This document shows positions 21,544-32,219 of a stretch of DNA of 64,000 bases, piece after piece (the stretch's first letter is position 1; each line of letters opens with the position of its first letter). Where the stretch lies: the NCBI GenBank assembly GCA_963573305.1, contig OY754335.1, positions 12,191,501 through 12,255,500 on the forward strand, in the 5' to 3' direction. Below the pieces are notes generated by a model. It did no database searches and was not told where the DNA came from. It saw nothing but the letters and a program-made list of their open reading frames with translations. The DNA comes from Pyrrhosoma nymphula. Taxonomy: Eukaryota > Arthropoda > Insecta > Odonata > Coenagrionidae. Both the position numbers and the translations under genes were made by a program.

Positions 21544-23455
21544 TAGGGATAGGAATTTTTCGGTGGTTTGAGAGGGAGAAAAGCGGTACTTTGAAATTAG
21601 GAATTCGGTACTTTCAACAAGACATTTCGGTGTTTTCACAGTGACCACAAATTTATATATGTACACATAAAATACCGATTATTTCAAAGTCTAGAAAAGG
21701 GTCACTTATACTATAGTTTAACCCAATATGATCTGGGTTATTATGCGACACTTCCCCTTCTAGCCATGTTATGACTGACGACAATCACCTCGGTGGCGGA
21801 ACCTGGAAAAGTGGCACTAAATTTAAAAATAAAATTTAATACTTTTCGTGTTTTGACATGTAAATTTAGAGAATTTCCATCCTTGTGAAAGTTTGCTGCA
21901 GTTACGTGCTTTGAAGATTTTAAATTTTTCCAATTGAGTCTTTCCCAAGCAACCTGACAGTTGTAGAATATGTACATGACCGTACTTTTATCGATACATT
22001 AAAATCCATCTTTTTGATACTGGAAAGCCCGGTCTCTTTCGCTTTATTTTGCATTCGGCATCTCAATAACTCGTCAAAATCACTTGAAAGCACAGAAACC
22101 AGGAATAAAACTAGGGTAAAGGTGAGCTTTCAATAAAATAAAAATAAAATCAATATTGGTGCCACGCAATAAATAAATATATCGACAATTATATTGATGT
22201 CGTAGTTGGCCTTGATTGGTGCTTTAAAGCTAGCTACGCAACCATTGCAATGGAACAACCCCATTGCAGTAAGGTCGTTCACATGATGCGAAATTGCAAT
22301 TCAATTCACGAATTCGGTAGATGGATTGGAAAATAGATTTTCGGTGGAGACAAAATTCTTCTATATTCAGCCACTCACTCTTAAATCAAAAACAAATATT
22401 CGCGAAACTTAACGCCCACTCAAAAAGTTCGTGACAACAATAGAGATCCGGTTCAGTTTGTGATTCGCTCGCTGGAAAGCGAGGGAAGGGGAATGCTGCA
22501 TAGCGCCCAGCGTGTTTGGATGGAGCAGCGAGTGACTTCAAAACTTTTCATGTTGGTTCTTTTACGTGAAAGGGTTAAGAACCCCGATTTTTCTCCGCCG
22601 ATAATTCGAAAAGCAGGCGACGGATCAAAAAATGGAAAAATACGCCTCTCTTTATTTTTCAAACTCTATCAGAATTGGCATTTAAAAATCTCTTTGTGAA
22701 CGATCCCATTGAAATGAAACAACTCAAAGCGGCTATTCACACATGCGCATATCGTCTCGTCTTCAAATATGTAGCACAGGGGTTCAAATATGTAGAAGGC
22801 TAATGGGTGTTCAAAGTAACCTATAATGACTTTATATGCTGCTACCTAAACGCAATAGTTTAATATATGTGAAGTCCGTGTTCCGTTAAAATTTAAGGAT
22901 TTACGAAATGTTCCATCGCAGGAAAAGTTTGGGAAACCCTGCTGTAGCAGATTACTTAGAATAAATGCGCATATTGTTTTCTTTTGTTCGACTCACCTCG
23001 GAGCGGAGAGCCACCGATCATAAATGCCGATAGATGGTTATTCCACTAATTGTAAATGGAAAGTACCGCGGCGTGACGAACTGTGTATTGACGTTTAGCG
23101 CCGTAAATCTAAAGCACCCGATGTCATCTTCCCGCGATTATTATCGTAACACCGGTTATGCTACGATGAACTGCAAACTTCCGCATACCTCAGGAATATT
23201 TGCACGCGAATTCGTTTAAATCGAATTGAGAAAATTTTCTTGCAATTTTAATGTTTTTCTTGCGTTTGAAATGTACTTCCAACCATTTTCTCATAAAAAA
23301 TGAAAATTCGCGTTTTGGGGCACAATTCGCGACATTTCGCGAGTTCAAAAGTCATTTCCCCAGTCAGAATGGAGTATGTTGTAACTAACTACCACTCCTA
23401 GAACATTTTTGCCTAAATTCGCGAAATTCGCGATCGCGAAATTTTCCTATCCCTA
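21544..23455. mobile_element. nonautonomous hAT nested inside the hAT-like element
   Basis: GCTATAGC is duplicated at 21536-21543 and 23456-23463. The element starts TAGGGATAGGAAT and ends TTTCCTATCCCTA (12-bp TIR or more). Length is 1,912 bp. No transposase fragment is readable; frames at 22,453-22,699 look like chance. The right subterminal part has repeated TTCGCGAAA / CGCGATCGCG palindromes (23,330-23,440). This is the innermost layer of a three-level nest. Confidence 0.85.
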
Positions 23456-23604
23456 GCTATAGCTTGGGTTCTCCACTTTCTAGGGGGCCCACAAAAAAAA
23501 TTGTCCGACTGAGCAATTGTCATATGTACTTAAATATACTGCAGCATTATTTATCCCAATGCCGCACGTCCGGGACGTCACATACTCTTCACCCAATTGT
23601 TTTA

Positions 23605-23666
23605 GTGCGTCTTTTCGAAGAACAAAGCGCTTCGCGCGTAGCGCTTTGTTCTTTGAAAAGACGCAC
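23605..23666. repeat. 62-bp near-perfect hairpin
   Basis: GTGCGTCTTTTCGAAGAACAAAGCGC is followed by a short loop and its inverse ending GAAAAGACGCAC, a stem of about 26 bp with one mismatch. It lies in the right arm of the hAT-like element and may have arisen by a local inverted duplication. Being so well paired, it could be a substrate for small-RNA processing if transcribed. Confidence 0.8.
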
Positions 23667-23757
23667 TTCTTTGCTGACTGACAAATAATATCTGGACTTA
23701 TAAAGGGACCCATATCTCAAATAGCTTAGGGCCTTATCAAGTCTAAATCCGGCCCTG

Positions 23758-24480
23758 TTCAATGCGCTTATCACTCCTAAATCCAATAGTTATATCTAAC
23801 TGATGACATTTGGTGGAAGAAAAACAGAAAAAATGTTACTGCTTACCAATAATTCCACTCAGGGATGTGCTTGGCAATTGTCTAAAACCTAAACAGCTTT
23901 GCTGTCTTATAGCAAACCAATATCACGGAAGAGTGCTTTAACCTGAGGTACCATACATTTATCAAACCAGTCTTAGTGAATTTCTTGCGTCATCCGTGTA
24001 TTTTTATTGCTTTTATTCGACACCGGGATATGTTTACTATTTTTCAAAGCGCGAGGGTTTGCATAACTAGTGGTTTAAGCTTATATCCCGTGGCATTTAC
24101 ACACAAAATCACAGTAACTCTATCCTTCACTGCCTTAAATCCAGGTGCATGTTTTTCATTCCCTATGGCCAACGTGGTTTCAGGAAGAGAGCCCCGTTTC
24201 ATCTGCATTGAATATTTGTTCAGCTGTCAATTTATGATCACTGACAATTTTTTTTAATGTCTCCAAATATTTGTTTGCACGTTCTTTGTCAGCTGAGCAC
24301 TTTTCACCTGACACTGTGACTTTGCGAATGCCATGACGCTCTTTGAATCTGTTGAGCCAACCAATAGAAAATTCACACGACCCCGCAATACCCATCATTT
24401 CTGAAAATTGCTTGGCTTTTGTCATTGGTATAGCCCCTGAGAGAGGTTTTGCTTCACTTCACTGTTGCATAAACCACTGA
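23758..24480 (-). pseudogene. pogo/Jerky-like transposase, Tc5 and DDE part
   Basis: Minus strand. The frame at 24,425-24,180 reads 'WLNRFKERHGIRKVTVSGE' (Tc5/CENP-B DNA-binding domain) and 'IFNADETGLSS' (first catalytic D). 24,190-24,050 has 'GNEKHAPGFKAVKDRVTVIL' truncated motif, and about 23,885 'LDNCQAHP' (second D). Near 23,810-23,765 are 'FLPPNV' and 'LDLGVISAL' (third D region), which run into the C-terminal part across the insertion. Frame breaks and stops occur after 24,060. A complete but dead DDE transposase is thus readable. Confidence 0.85.
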
Positions 24481-24790
24481 AACAGCACTTCGTCCAATTT
24501 GGGATTCATGGCTTGGTGGGCATACTTCTTTTTCGCACCTGATTTTGTAACCTCTGTTTCGTTGAAGAACTTCGTGATGTCTTCTTTCTTGGCTCTTAAG
24601 GTCTTACAAAGTGGTGCTTCCGATACTGTATTCATTGGTTAACTTATTTGCCATTTCTCCTACATCTAAACATAATATTTCAACTTTCTTGTGGACAGTT
24701 AGTGAAGATTGCTTTCATTTATTTTGTGGACACAATGCCTGTTGGGAATACATGGTCCCAGATATTGTCACAGCTTGGTACTCCGCTTAA

Positions 24791-24939
24791 CCCTTCAAGC
24801 CCGGAGGAGGTTTAAATGAATCCCATCTCGTAGGTCGGAGGAGATTTAAATGGAATCGCCACGACATAGTTTCTATGTTGCTCGATGGCATGTGAAGTCC
24901 GTGCCCAATGTAGTGACTATGTCGCTCGTCGTTGAAGGA
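24791..24939. mobile_element. short TTAA-flanked MITE (piggyBac-like)
   Basis: TTAA occurs at 24787-24790 and 24940-24943. The enclosed 149 bp begins CCCTTCAA and ends TTGAAGGA, an imperfect inverted repeat. TTAA flanks and CCCTT ends fit piggyBac-type MITEs. Two related internal segments (GGAGGAGGTTTAAATG and GGAGGAGATTTAAATG) form a direct repeat. Low complexity of the ends keeps confidence moderate. Confidence 0.5.
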
Positions 24940-24949
24940 TTAACTGGTA

Positions 24950-26200
24950 AATGCGCAAGTAAAAGAGGCAATACCAGCACCTCAGAGTGAATTGTGGTGA
25001 ATCTAGAAACTAGGCGGACTCAAAAAGGAGTTAGCTGTTTTATTCCGTAAAAATTTTAATTTAGGAGTTAAGTGTACCTATTTCTGTAAAACTGCTATTC
25101 TGTAAGTATGGGATTTTGCTGTACTTAGTGAACCTTAAAAATTTTCACCTTGATGCTGGAGAAGCACTTTGTACAGCGGGAGATGGAGCTTGAATGTGGC
25201 ATTTGCGGGACCTACTAGGAACAGCAGTTGCTACAAAAGACTGACAACGCTGAGGAATGCATAGTCAACTGTAAATATTCGGAATCCATTGTGCACATCA
25301 CGATCGGTGAAATATGATTGCACTGAAAACAATTTAACTCCTTGAAGATTGAGGAATTTAGATAATAGCGAACAAAGTTAACTTTCTGGCTAAGGTACCC
25401 AAGTACTAAAATCTTTTACCTGTTTTTTTTATTTGAAAATATTTGAATTAAGGCCTAGCAGTGGTTGACATTGGCTACATTTGTTTTTTCCACAAAAAAA
25501 GGTCATATTAAAAATTGTTTCAATAATAAATTTCAATTTTGGAAATAACAGTGCATCGAGTACTCAATAAGTTAATAGTAAAATTAGAATTAATTTAGAA
25601 TGAACCGACGAAGAGAGGCTGCAGCAGAGAAATAGGAAAGCTGGTGAAGGCACTCGGGGAGATGTTTGGGGAATTGGAGGGGGGGTAATGAGTAGCCATT
25701 GGAGGGGAATGAGGGGAAGGGCCACACTGCAAGGGGAAGGAATTCAAGGGCATGGTGGAGAAGGACAGAGGGATGCGAAAGGAGTCAGATTCATTTTTTC
25801 TGCTCTGAGGACAACAAACTTCGGTATTGTTTTGTTAGGCAAGGTCTCTACTTTCCGGGTTTCTGTCAGTATGTGTATTACATTGGTGTGCTCAGTGGGG
25901 AGACTGAAAATCGATCTTTTTTGTTATAAATTTATAATTATTCTCAATAGTTATTAGATATTCTAGCTTCACGTTTGGGCTAAATTAGCCTATCAATAGG
26001 AAAGGGTCGCTGTTCTTGTCGGCTATTTCAATTACTTTGTCACTTCATCTTTTTATCTCATCAGCTAGATGGCTTTTGGCTGAAAATGCTTGCAAAAGTA
26101 CATGATGTTAATGATTTGTGGACTTTAACAATAATAGTGAGAAAGAACATAGTTTTCCTGGGTGGTGCGGGTCCATAACTGGTTGGAGGCAGAGAGACTA
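24950..26200. other. unassigned stretch
   Basis: No recognisable gene. About 25,610-25,790 is purine-rich (GGGGAGATGTTTGGGG, GGAGGGGGG, GGGAAGG), which opens two overlapping frames at 25,688-25,957 without domain content. Confidence 0.35.
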
Positions 26201-26840
26201 GATAATTTAATAGACTTTAAGATAATAGAATAGACTTTATTATGGCTGAATATCATGATGTTCCTTAGCTCTCGTCTGGAACACTACACAGTGCCATCTA
26301 CTTACTTTATTTGGAGGGTTTTTTTGTTTATTTTTCTGCACAAAACATTGCCCACTCATCGACGTACAATCCTTGCCAGAACCTTGAGTGTCATTTTTTA
26401 TGTAGATTTTATGGCATCTTCCATCCTTGGTGCATACATCTTTTGCTTCACTTACCCTCATACATTACTTAATACCCACCCACCTGTTCTTATGACTCCT
26501 AATATTCCTCCCCTTAAGACTCTTCACCCATGACTTTCGTTGTCTACCGAGACCTCATCTGACCATGCACTCCACTCTCAGATATGTTTCGTCAATTCTC
26601 TCTTATCCATTCTCTTGACTTGGCAAAACCAACCAAGCACACTCCTTTCATATTGTCCATTACTGGAGCATCCAATGCATATTTATTCATGGCCCACTCA
26701 TTCCTAACCCTATCTGTCATACTATTGCCGCAGTCACTCCACAGATATCACTTTCCCGTGCCATATACATATCCTTGTAGAGGGCTACAGTAATCTCTTG
26801 ATTATACATGCTAATGGATGCATGATTAAGCACCGCTAAT
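26200..26840 (-). mobile_element. 3' end of an RTE/craniofacial-type LINE
   Basis: Read on the minus strand, about 26,800-26,640 gives a C-terminal LINE segment ('MNKYALDAPVMDNMKG' and 'FGHVKRMDKRE'-like reading after a frame change), followed by untranslated sequence ending near 26,230 with AATAAAGTCTATTCTATTAT, a tail-like repeat. This resembles the extreme C-terminus and 3' UTR of endonuclease-RT LINEs. RT and endonuclease are absent, a typical 5'-truncated insertion. Confidence 0.45.
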
Positions 26841-26921
26841 AGAAAAGCACAGATAACTGAAAAACACACACTGGTTTCATGAATGGATTAGCAATTCAAT
26901 GAGTGTGAAGAAAAGGAAATA

Positions 26922-28367
26922 CAGCAACTCCTCGCTAACACGAATCTCAAGGGACCTGGAAAAGAGTTCGTGTTATGAAAAATTCATGTTAACGATGTCG
27001 CAACAAAAAATACGAGTAGGCTTGTTAATACTCCGACGCCCATTTTGTTGCCTTTACGTACATGTATCAACAAATATTTCATGAATTAACTATTGACAAC
27101 CATGTTTTGGTAAAAATATTCCAATGATGAAATAATAATATTACAAATTTGGTCACACGTATGTTTTACTATTTCACTAGCCGAACTTTATTATATTACA
27201 ATTACAAACGTTCATTGAGTACATTAAAACAAATTTTTAACTGTTCATTTATTTACATTTAGAAATTTCAGGCATTATGTATATTCAAATTAAACTTTAA
27301 TTAGTACTAGGCTTAAAAAAATTATTTATATTCTTTAGCCGAATAGAAGGTCGCAAATAGTTCATGCATTCAGATGTAATCCGCTCTAAACTCCCTGAAA
27401 ATGTGCTCGTAACATTAGCTGTTGCCGCATAACGCTGGAGTACGTTGAGTGGGGACATCACTTCTCCGTGGGTTGGTCGCTCAAGTGATTCCTCCTCACT
27501 CTCATCCGAAGAACATTCTCCACTTTCTGTTTTGTTATGTTTCCTCGTGAGGAAAAGAACAAACGGCGATATCATTGTTGAACTCGATGTAATTTTGAAA
27601 AGTTAACCCAACCTGGAAATTTCATTCGATAAATTAATAAAAACTGTAATGAAGACGATACTACATATTAACGCCTGTGAACTGATCTCCATTCTTATCT
27701 CTGTTGGTGAACTTGTCTGCAAAAGCTCCCACTCCTCGGGTGTCTCCTTTACGCTGGTGGCTCCCTGCTCATCAAAAGAATGGTCATCAAAATGAGTCCA
27801 GGCTTTCCCGAAGCAACTTTTTATTTGCTTCGCAGAAACAGATTCCCAAGCTGCTCCGATGGCCCGTACAGCATCTAAAACAGTCCACCTAAGATTATCG
27901 TTGCCTTCCACCACACGGATTGCTGCTCATACCAGGCGAGTCCGATAATCTCTTTTCATTAGAGGAATGATTCCTTAATCTAGAGGTTGCACACGACTTG
28001 TTGTGTTTGGAGGAAAGAGCCAAACCTTAACGTTCGTCAACTCTACTTGACCTAGGTTGTGGGCAGTGCAATTGTCCATCGTGAGAAACACATGGCGATG
28101 TGAAACCATGCGATGATTAAATTTAACGAGTCACTCACGGAATGCAATGCCGTCGATCCATACCTTTTTGTGGTGGGTGTAATTGCAAGGCAATTTTGAA
28201 AGATCGATGTGCTTAAAACATCGAGGGTTCTTCGATTTTCCTATCACCCGCCCTCGCAACATCTCGCTTTCATCTGAATTACAGCCAAACACAACGGCCA
28301 GTCTCTGCTTGCTGCGACTACCTCCATAGCATAGTTGTGGGTTAATTTCCCTTTCCATGAAATACAC
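26922..28367 (-). pseudogene. Tigger-like transposase and 3' terminal repeat
   Basis: Minus strand. 28,367-28,131 has 'GGSRSKQRLAVVFGCNSDES' and 'VIGKSKNPRCFKHI'. About 28,110-27,930 gives 'FLTMDNCTAHNL' (second D), 'WLFPPNTTSRVQPLD' (third D). 27,914 onward carries 'LRWTVLDAVRAIGAAWESVS'. The tail (27,575-27,297) has 'SSDESEEESLERPTHGEV' and ends 'LKNINNFFKPSTN', a classic Tigger C-terminus. A terminal repeat-like CAGCAACTCCTCGCTAACACG at 26,922, preceded by TA, is probably the element's end. The N-terminal DNA-binding domain is missing beyond 28,374, where the P-type element begins. Confidence 0.85.
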
Positions 28368-30663
28368 TTGAAAGATATTACCACAGTCTATACAGTCGCG
28401 TCATGCCATGTAATTTTCCCTATACAGACTTGCAGCGCGCCGATGCAAGCGCCTCTAGTGGTGAACGTGTATAACTACTTTCATTACGGTGTAAATGAAG
28501 CTAACTTTTGCTCACTTTCGCCAACATTTGCACTGCCTTCTAAACATTTGATTTTTGCGGGTAATGCTTTATGTTAACGGCTTTTCCATCCTCTTTAAAT
28601 TATCGTAATCTCGTTCAGAGCACCGATGTGTCACAATCGTTCGCGGAATAAATGGTCCGTTCAATGGTTAGACATTTCAAAGAAGGAGCAAAACTTTCTT
28701 CAATTATTGAAATATGTACAGAGTAGTTTGTGACCCCAGTCTAGCACATATGGCTTATGACATAACGTACGTCTGTTCTGACTTTTTAAGTGGCATAAAG
28801 ACAAAATAGGAAGCACATGTACAGGTATTTATTGAGGTCACTATTACATTTTTGTATTTTCTGTGAGGAATAAAAACACAAAAGGATCTATGGAAATATA
28901 CTTTTTCACACATTTAATTCAAATCGGTAACCTGTATTATTCACCTTTAAGTATTATTTGTACATTCGATTTTTGTAGCTACAGAGACCCTGATTTTTTC
29001 ATTTCAAATATAAAATAAATGCATGTCCTTACAAAGATTCTATTGAGCAAATATTTCACGTGAGCTGCATCTTTCTGGAAGGGGCATTTTGTTTCATTCG
29101 CAAATCATATTCCCATAAGACGCCCTATTTGCTTTAATTAACAACAAAATGAGTATTACTTATCAATGTTGATGAGCATTCCTCGAAAAAGGAATTCAGT
29201 TCCTCACTGCACAATATAAGACTGAGGAAATTTACTTTGAAAGTTTTTAAAATATGTTAATAAATTTTTTCCTCGGATATTATCTTCTATTTTCATGAGG
29301 AAGTACCTACATTCACAATAATGAAGTGATAGCAGTTTTATCAGAAAATAGCCCAAAAACATATATCATTCACAAGAAATCATGTTTTGACCAACCACTT
29401 CTTTCAAGCTATCAAGGATTGCTTCCTGGCTATCGAATACTTCACTGCCGCAGGAAGAATTAGGCTTCAGAAACGATTTAAACACCAAATATTGACATAG
29501 GAGTAGCCTTGTAGCGGACAACAGAGAAAAATTCTCCAAAAAGTCTCGTTTCATTTTTCTTGTTTCTTGACATCTTTCTAAAGTGCTTTGGTTCTCAGCT
29601 CTTTCCAAATATTTTGCAGAGAGTTGATATTTAGAAGCCAAACTTCAACAAATTTTACCTTGTATGTACTTATTATCATTTCCTCAATGGCCAATTAACC
29701 TGATTGACCCCAGCCAATTTTTCATTGCCTCGAGGGCTTCAATGTGTTCATATTCATCTGTGGTAGTAACTATCAGTGTCGCAGCTGAAATAATGCCGTG
29801 GGAGTTGGAAATATTGGATAAATCATCAACTTTTTTACACATTTTGGTGTTTCCAGTGACTGAACAGGCATTAATCCACAAGAAATAAGAGTGCTTATGG
29901 CTGATACTTCTGTAGAATGACGTAGTATATGTGGTGAACTGGCCTTCCAGTTGGGAGTTACTGCTTTTATAAACTATGGGCAAGTCTGACTGTATTCTTA
30001 GAATCCAGGGAGAACTATTCACAAACAACATCCAAAGAGATCAAAACTCTAATTCCACTTTTTAATAGATAGAAACAATCATATTTAAATAGGTCATTCC
30101 TGTTACTATTCAGCAAATGAGGAATATTTTAAAAATAGTATAATTTCCTGCATAAAAATCTAAGATAAATCAGTTGATATTTTTATTGACTTGCGCATCA
30201 GAACAAAGTTTGAACCCTGGTCAGCCACACATGTCTTCACGGTAAACGCTGGTTTAGAAAGTATTTGAAGAGTAGTTTTGAATAAATTTTGAAAACATTT
30301 GTATTTTACAGACTGGCAGGAGAAATAGATACCCTATAGGCTTCCTTAAGTTATAAAACAATCCCTTTATCATTAGCAGTAGAGCTGGACTTGTTATGTT
30401 ACTGCTTCTGAAGAAACCCAAGTCCTCTAAGCCACAGACATAATCTACACTATTATTGTACGACAAATGCCTCACAACTGCTATTTTATCTATGCTCAAA
30501 CTAACCAACCGTTGGTCCTATTTCAAGTTCTTTGCCTTCTCTTTAAAAAGCATAAACACTCTTAGATCCAGGCTACTTTTGGTATTTATTCCCTCAACTT
30601 ACTGTTGCTACATAAAAACAGAGGATAGATTAAAATGTTTGGAAAAAATGTGTAACCTTAAGG

Positions 30664-30858
30664 CACAGTCTAAACTAATAAAATAAATAAGATCAGGTTT
30701 AACTTTGTGGAATTCCATTTTATAACAATAAATAAGCACCTGATGATGATGCACATGCATTGAAATCCGGTTTGTGCATAATTGTATTGACTAAAATTGT
30801 GGATTGTAAAAGTTTTATTTATTGTTATACACAGTCTATACTATTTGTTTAGACTGTG
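30664..30858. mobile_element. small inverted-repeat element with hammerhead-like centre
   Basis: Two nested perfect inverted repeats frame the sequence: CACAGTCTAAAC (30664-30675) with GTTTAGACTGTG (30847-30858), and TATAACAATAAATAA (30721-30735) with its inverse (30815-30829). Between them is a hammerhead-like core. It lies inside the P-type element and interrupts its transposase. Confidence 0.55.
30736..30777 (+). ncRNA. candidate hammerhead ribozyme
   Basis: GCAC (30736-30739), CTGATGA (30740-30746), stem II ATGC-ACAT-GCAT (30749-30760), GAAA (30762-30765), a minimal stem III TCCGG region, TTT, then GTGC (30774-30777) that pairs with the first GCAC as stem I. All conserved core elements are present in order. 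Stem III is very short, as in retrotransposon hammerheads that act as dimers. Activity is not provable from sequence. Confidence 0.5.
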
Positions 30859-32219
30859 CTTAAGGACTGCGATACAGGAGACTCAGTGAAAAACATTTGG
30901 TATCACTGAACTTATGAGATCCATGACCACGAAATATATTCCCTATTAATTTCCAGGCAAAAGGTTTAAAACAGTTTTTGGCTATATCTTTCACTTCCGA
31001 AAAATATCTTGCATCTTTAATTACCGTGAACATCTCTTACCTACCACCAGTACATCTCAATCTACTCTTAATTCGAAGAACTGTTATGTTATTCCTCAAA
31101 CAAGAAATCTAATCTCTTACTCTCTTTAGTGAGTTCTTAATTTCCTGGTTTCGAACTATAGACATACAAATAAAAATTACTCACTCATTGGATGATCCTG
31201 TTGTAACTGTATATCAGAGCAAAATGTGCCATGATTGGCAGAAACTGGGTGAAAAGAAACATGTTAGTAACGCTAAAAAAAGCTATCGAAGGATACTTTC
31301 TTTATATATAAGAGGAGATTGGTATCTAGAGTTTTTCCTCGGGAAGACTGTCTTTCTGGCAGATAACTTCCGTTGAAAGCTTATTAGAGACGGATTATTG
31401 GATATATCAAATATTATGAGGACAGCTGTTAGCATCAATCTCTTTTTATCAACTGGCTGTCTTCAAAATGCCCCGAACAGAGCAAATAATTTTGTGCACA
31501 AGTAAGCGGCATTTTTCCCGTTTCAATCTTTTCTACGGCAATGGGTGACCCATCGTATGCACGGGTAATGATCATAATAAATTACATTAGCGTGTTAAAA
31601 TAAAAGAATTAGAGAGCGCTCACGTATTGTGAGCTTCAAAAATATCAATAGCACCGACCAACCTGTAATGATACTTAGGGAATCGGAAAAAATGACACTC
31701 CTGAAATCCATTTCCGATTTCTGCTGCAGTATTATTTAATACAAATTAAATGTGAAAACACTGTGCGCAGTCGCAGCACTCAGCACACAGTCTCAATCAA
31801 AGCCGGTATGACATCCTAAGCACGGTATTGTATCGCGATATTGAAATACAGGATGAGTTTGAACGGTTGTTTCTAATACGCTTGAACTGCGTTTTATTCT
31901 CACTGTTTCCTTTTAACGCAATTAAATCCTAAAAGGGGAGATATTATAAAATACTATCTTCAAAAGGAATGATACCATTACATCACGAAGAAGAAAATAG
32001 GTTCTAGTTCCAGTGCGCGCAAGTGTATGTACTCACCCCACATTACGGTAGTTATACACGTTCGCCGCTTGGAGCGCTACTAACAGCTAGCTGCAAGAAT
32101 TGTGTCCGTCTTGTCGCGACTGTATAGACTGTGATATTACTATATCAATTAGGGAATGCAAAGTTAAGGGGGTCCCCGACTGTTGTTTGCACAGGGCCCC
32201 TCAATCTCCAGGGACGGCC

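Larger units (their letters stand above)
21506..23757. mobile_element. hAT-like element inserted in pogo gene, itself interrupted
   Basis: Left end CAGTGCAGGATTTAAG (21506) and right end CTAAATCCGGCCCTG (ends 23757) are diverged inverses. Flanks TTCATTGC (21498-21505) and TTCAATGC (23758-23765) match in 7 of 8 positions, as an old hAT target duplication would. Removing it restores the order of the pogo transposase reading. It contains another complete hAT (21,544-23,455) and a long hairpin (23,605-23,666). It encodes no protein of its own. Confidence 0.75.
29366..31560 (-). pseudogene. P-element/THAP9-like transposase, decayed
   Basis: Minus strand. 31,510-31,425 reads 'LCSGHFEDSQL', the C-terminal CxxHF of a THAP DNA-binding domain. 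30,508-30,254 reads 'IDKIAVVRHLSYNNSVDYVC' (truncated here), then 'GLEDLGFF' and 'MIKGLFYNLRKPIGYLFL', matching the start of the RNase H-like catalytic region of P/THAP9 transposases. 30,031-29,684 and 29,641-29,366 are plausible C-terminal pieces but lack motifs I can name. A small inverted-repeat insertion (30,658-30,866) and many stops interrupt the gene. The THAP domain would bind the TIRs; the protein is certainly inactive. Confidence 0.65.
28382..32132 (-). mobile_element. P-superfamily (THAP9-like) DNA transposon
   Basis: GATATTAC is duplicated at 28374-28381 and 32133-32140, the 8 bp used by P elements. The ends are CACAGTCTATACAGTCGCG (from 28382) and its inverse (to 32132/32133), with further inverted matches inward to about 110 bp (GAACGTGTATAACTAC near 28,463 and its inverse near 32,060). 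If the terminal G is counted in the TIR the duplication is 7 bp. Inside are THAP zinc-finger and P-transposase remnants on the minus strand. Length is 3.75 kb. Confidence 0.8.

Noticed and set aside
25688..25957. Two overlapping ORFs of 76-89 codons
   Set aside because: Purine-rich low-complexity start, no domain, no splice or promoter context.
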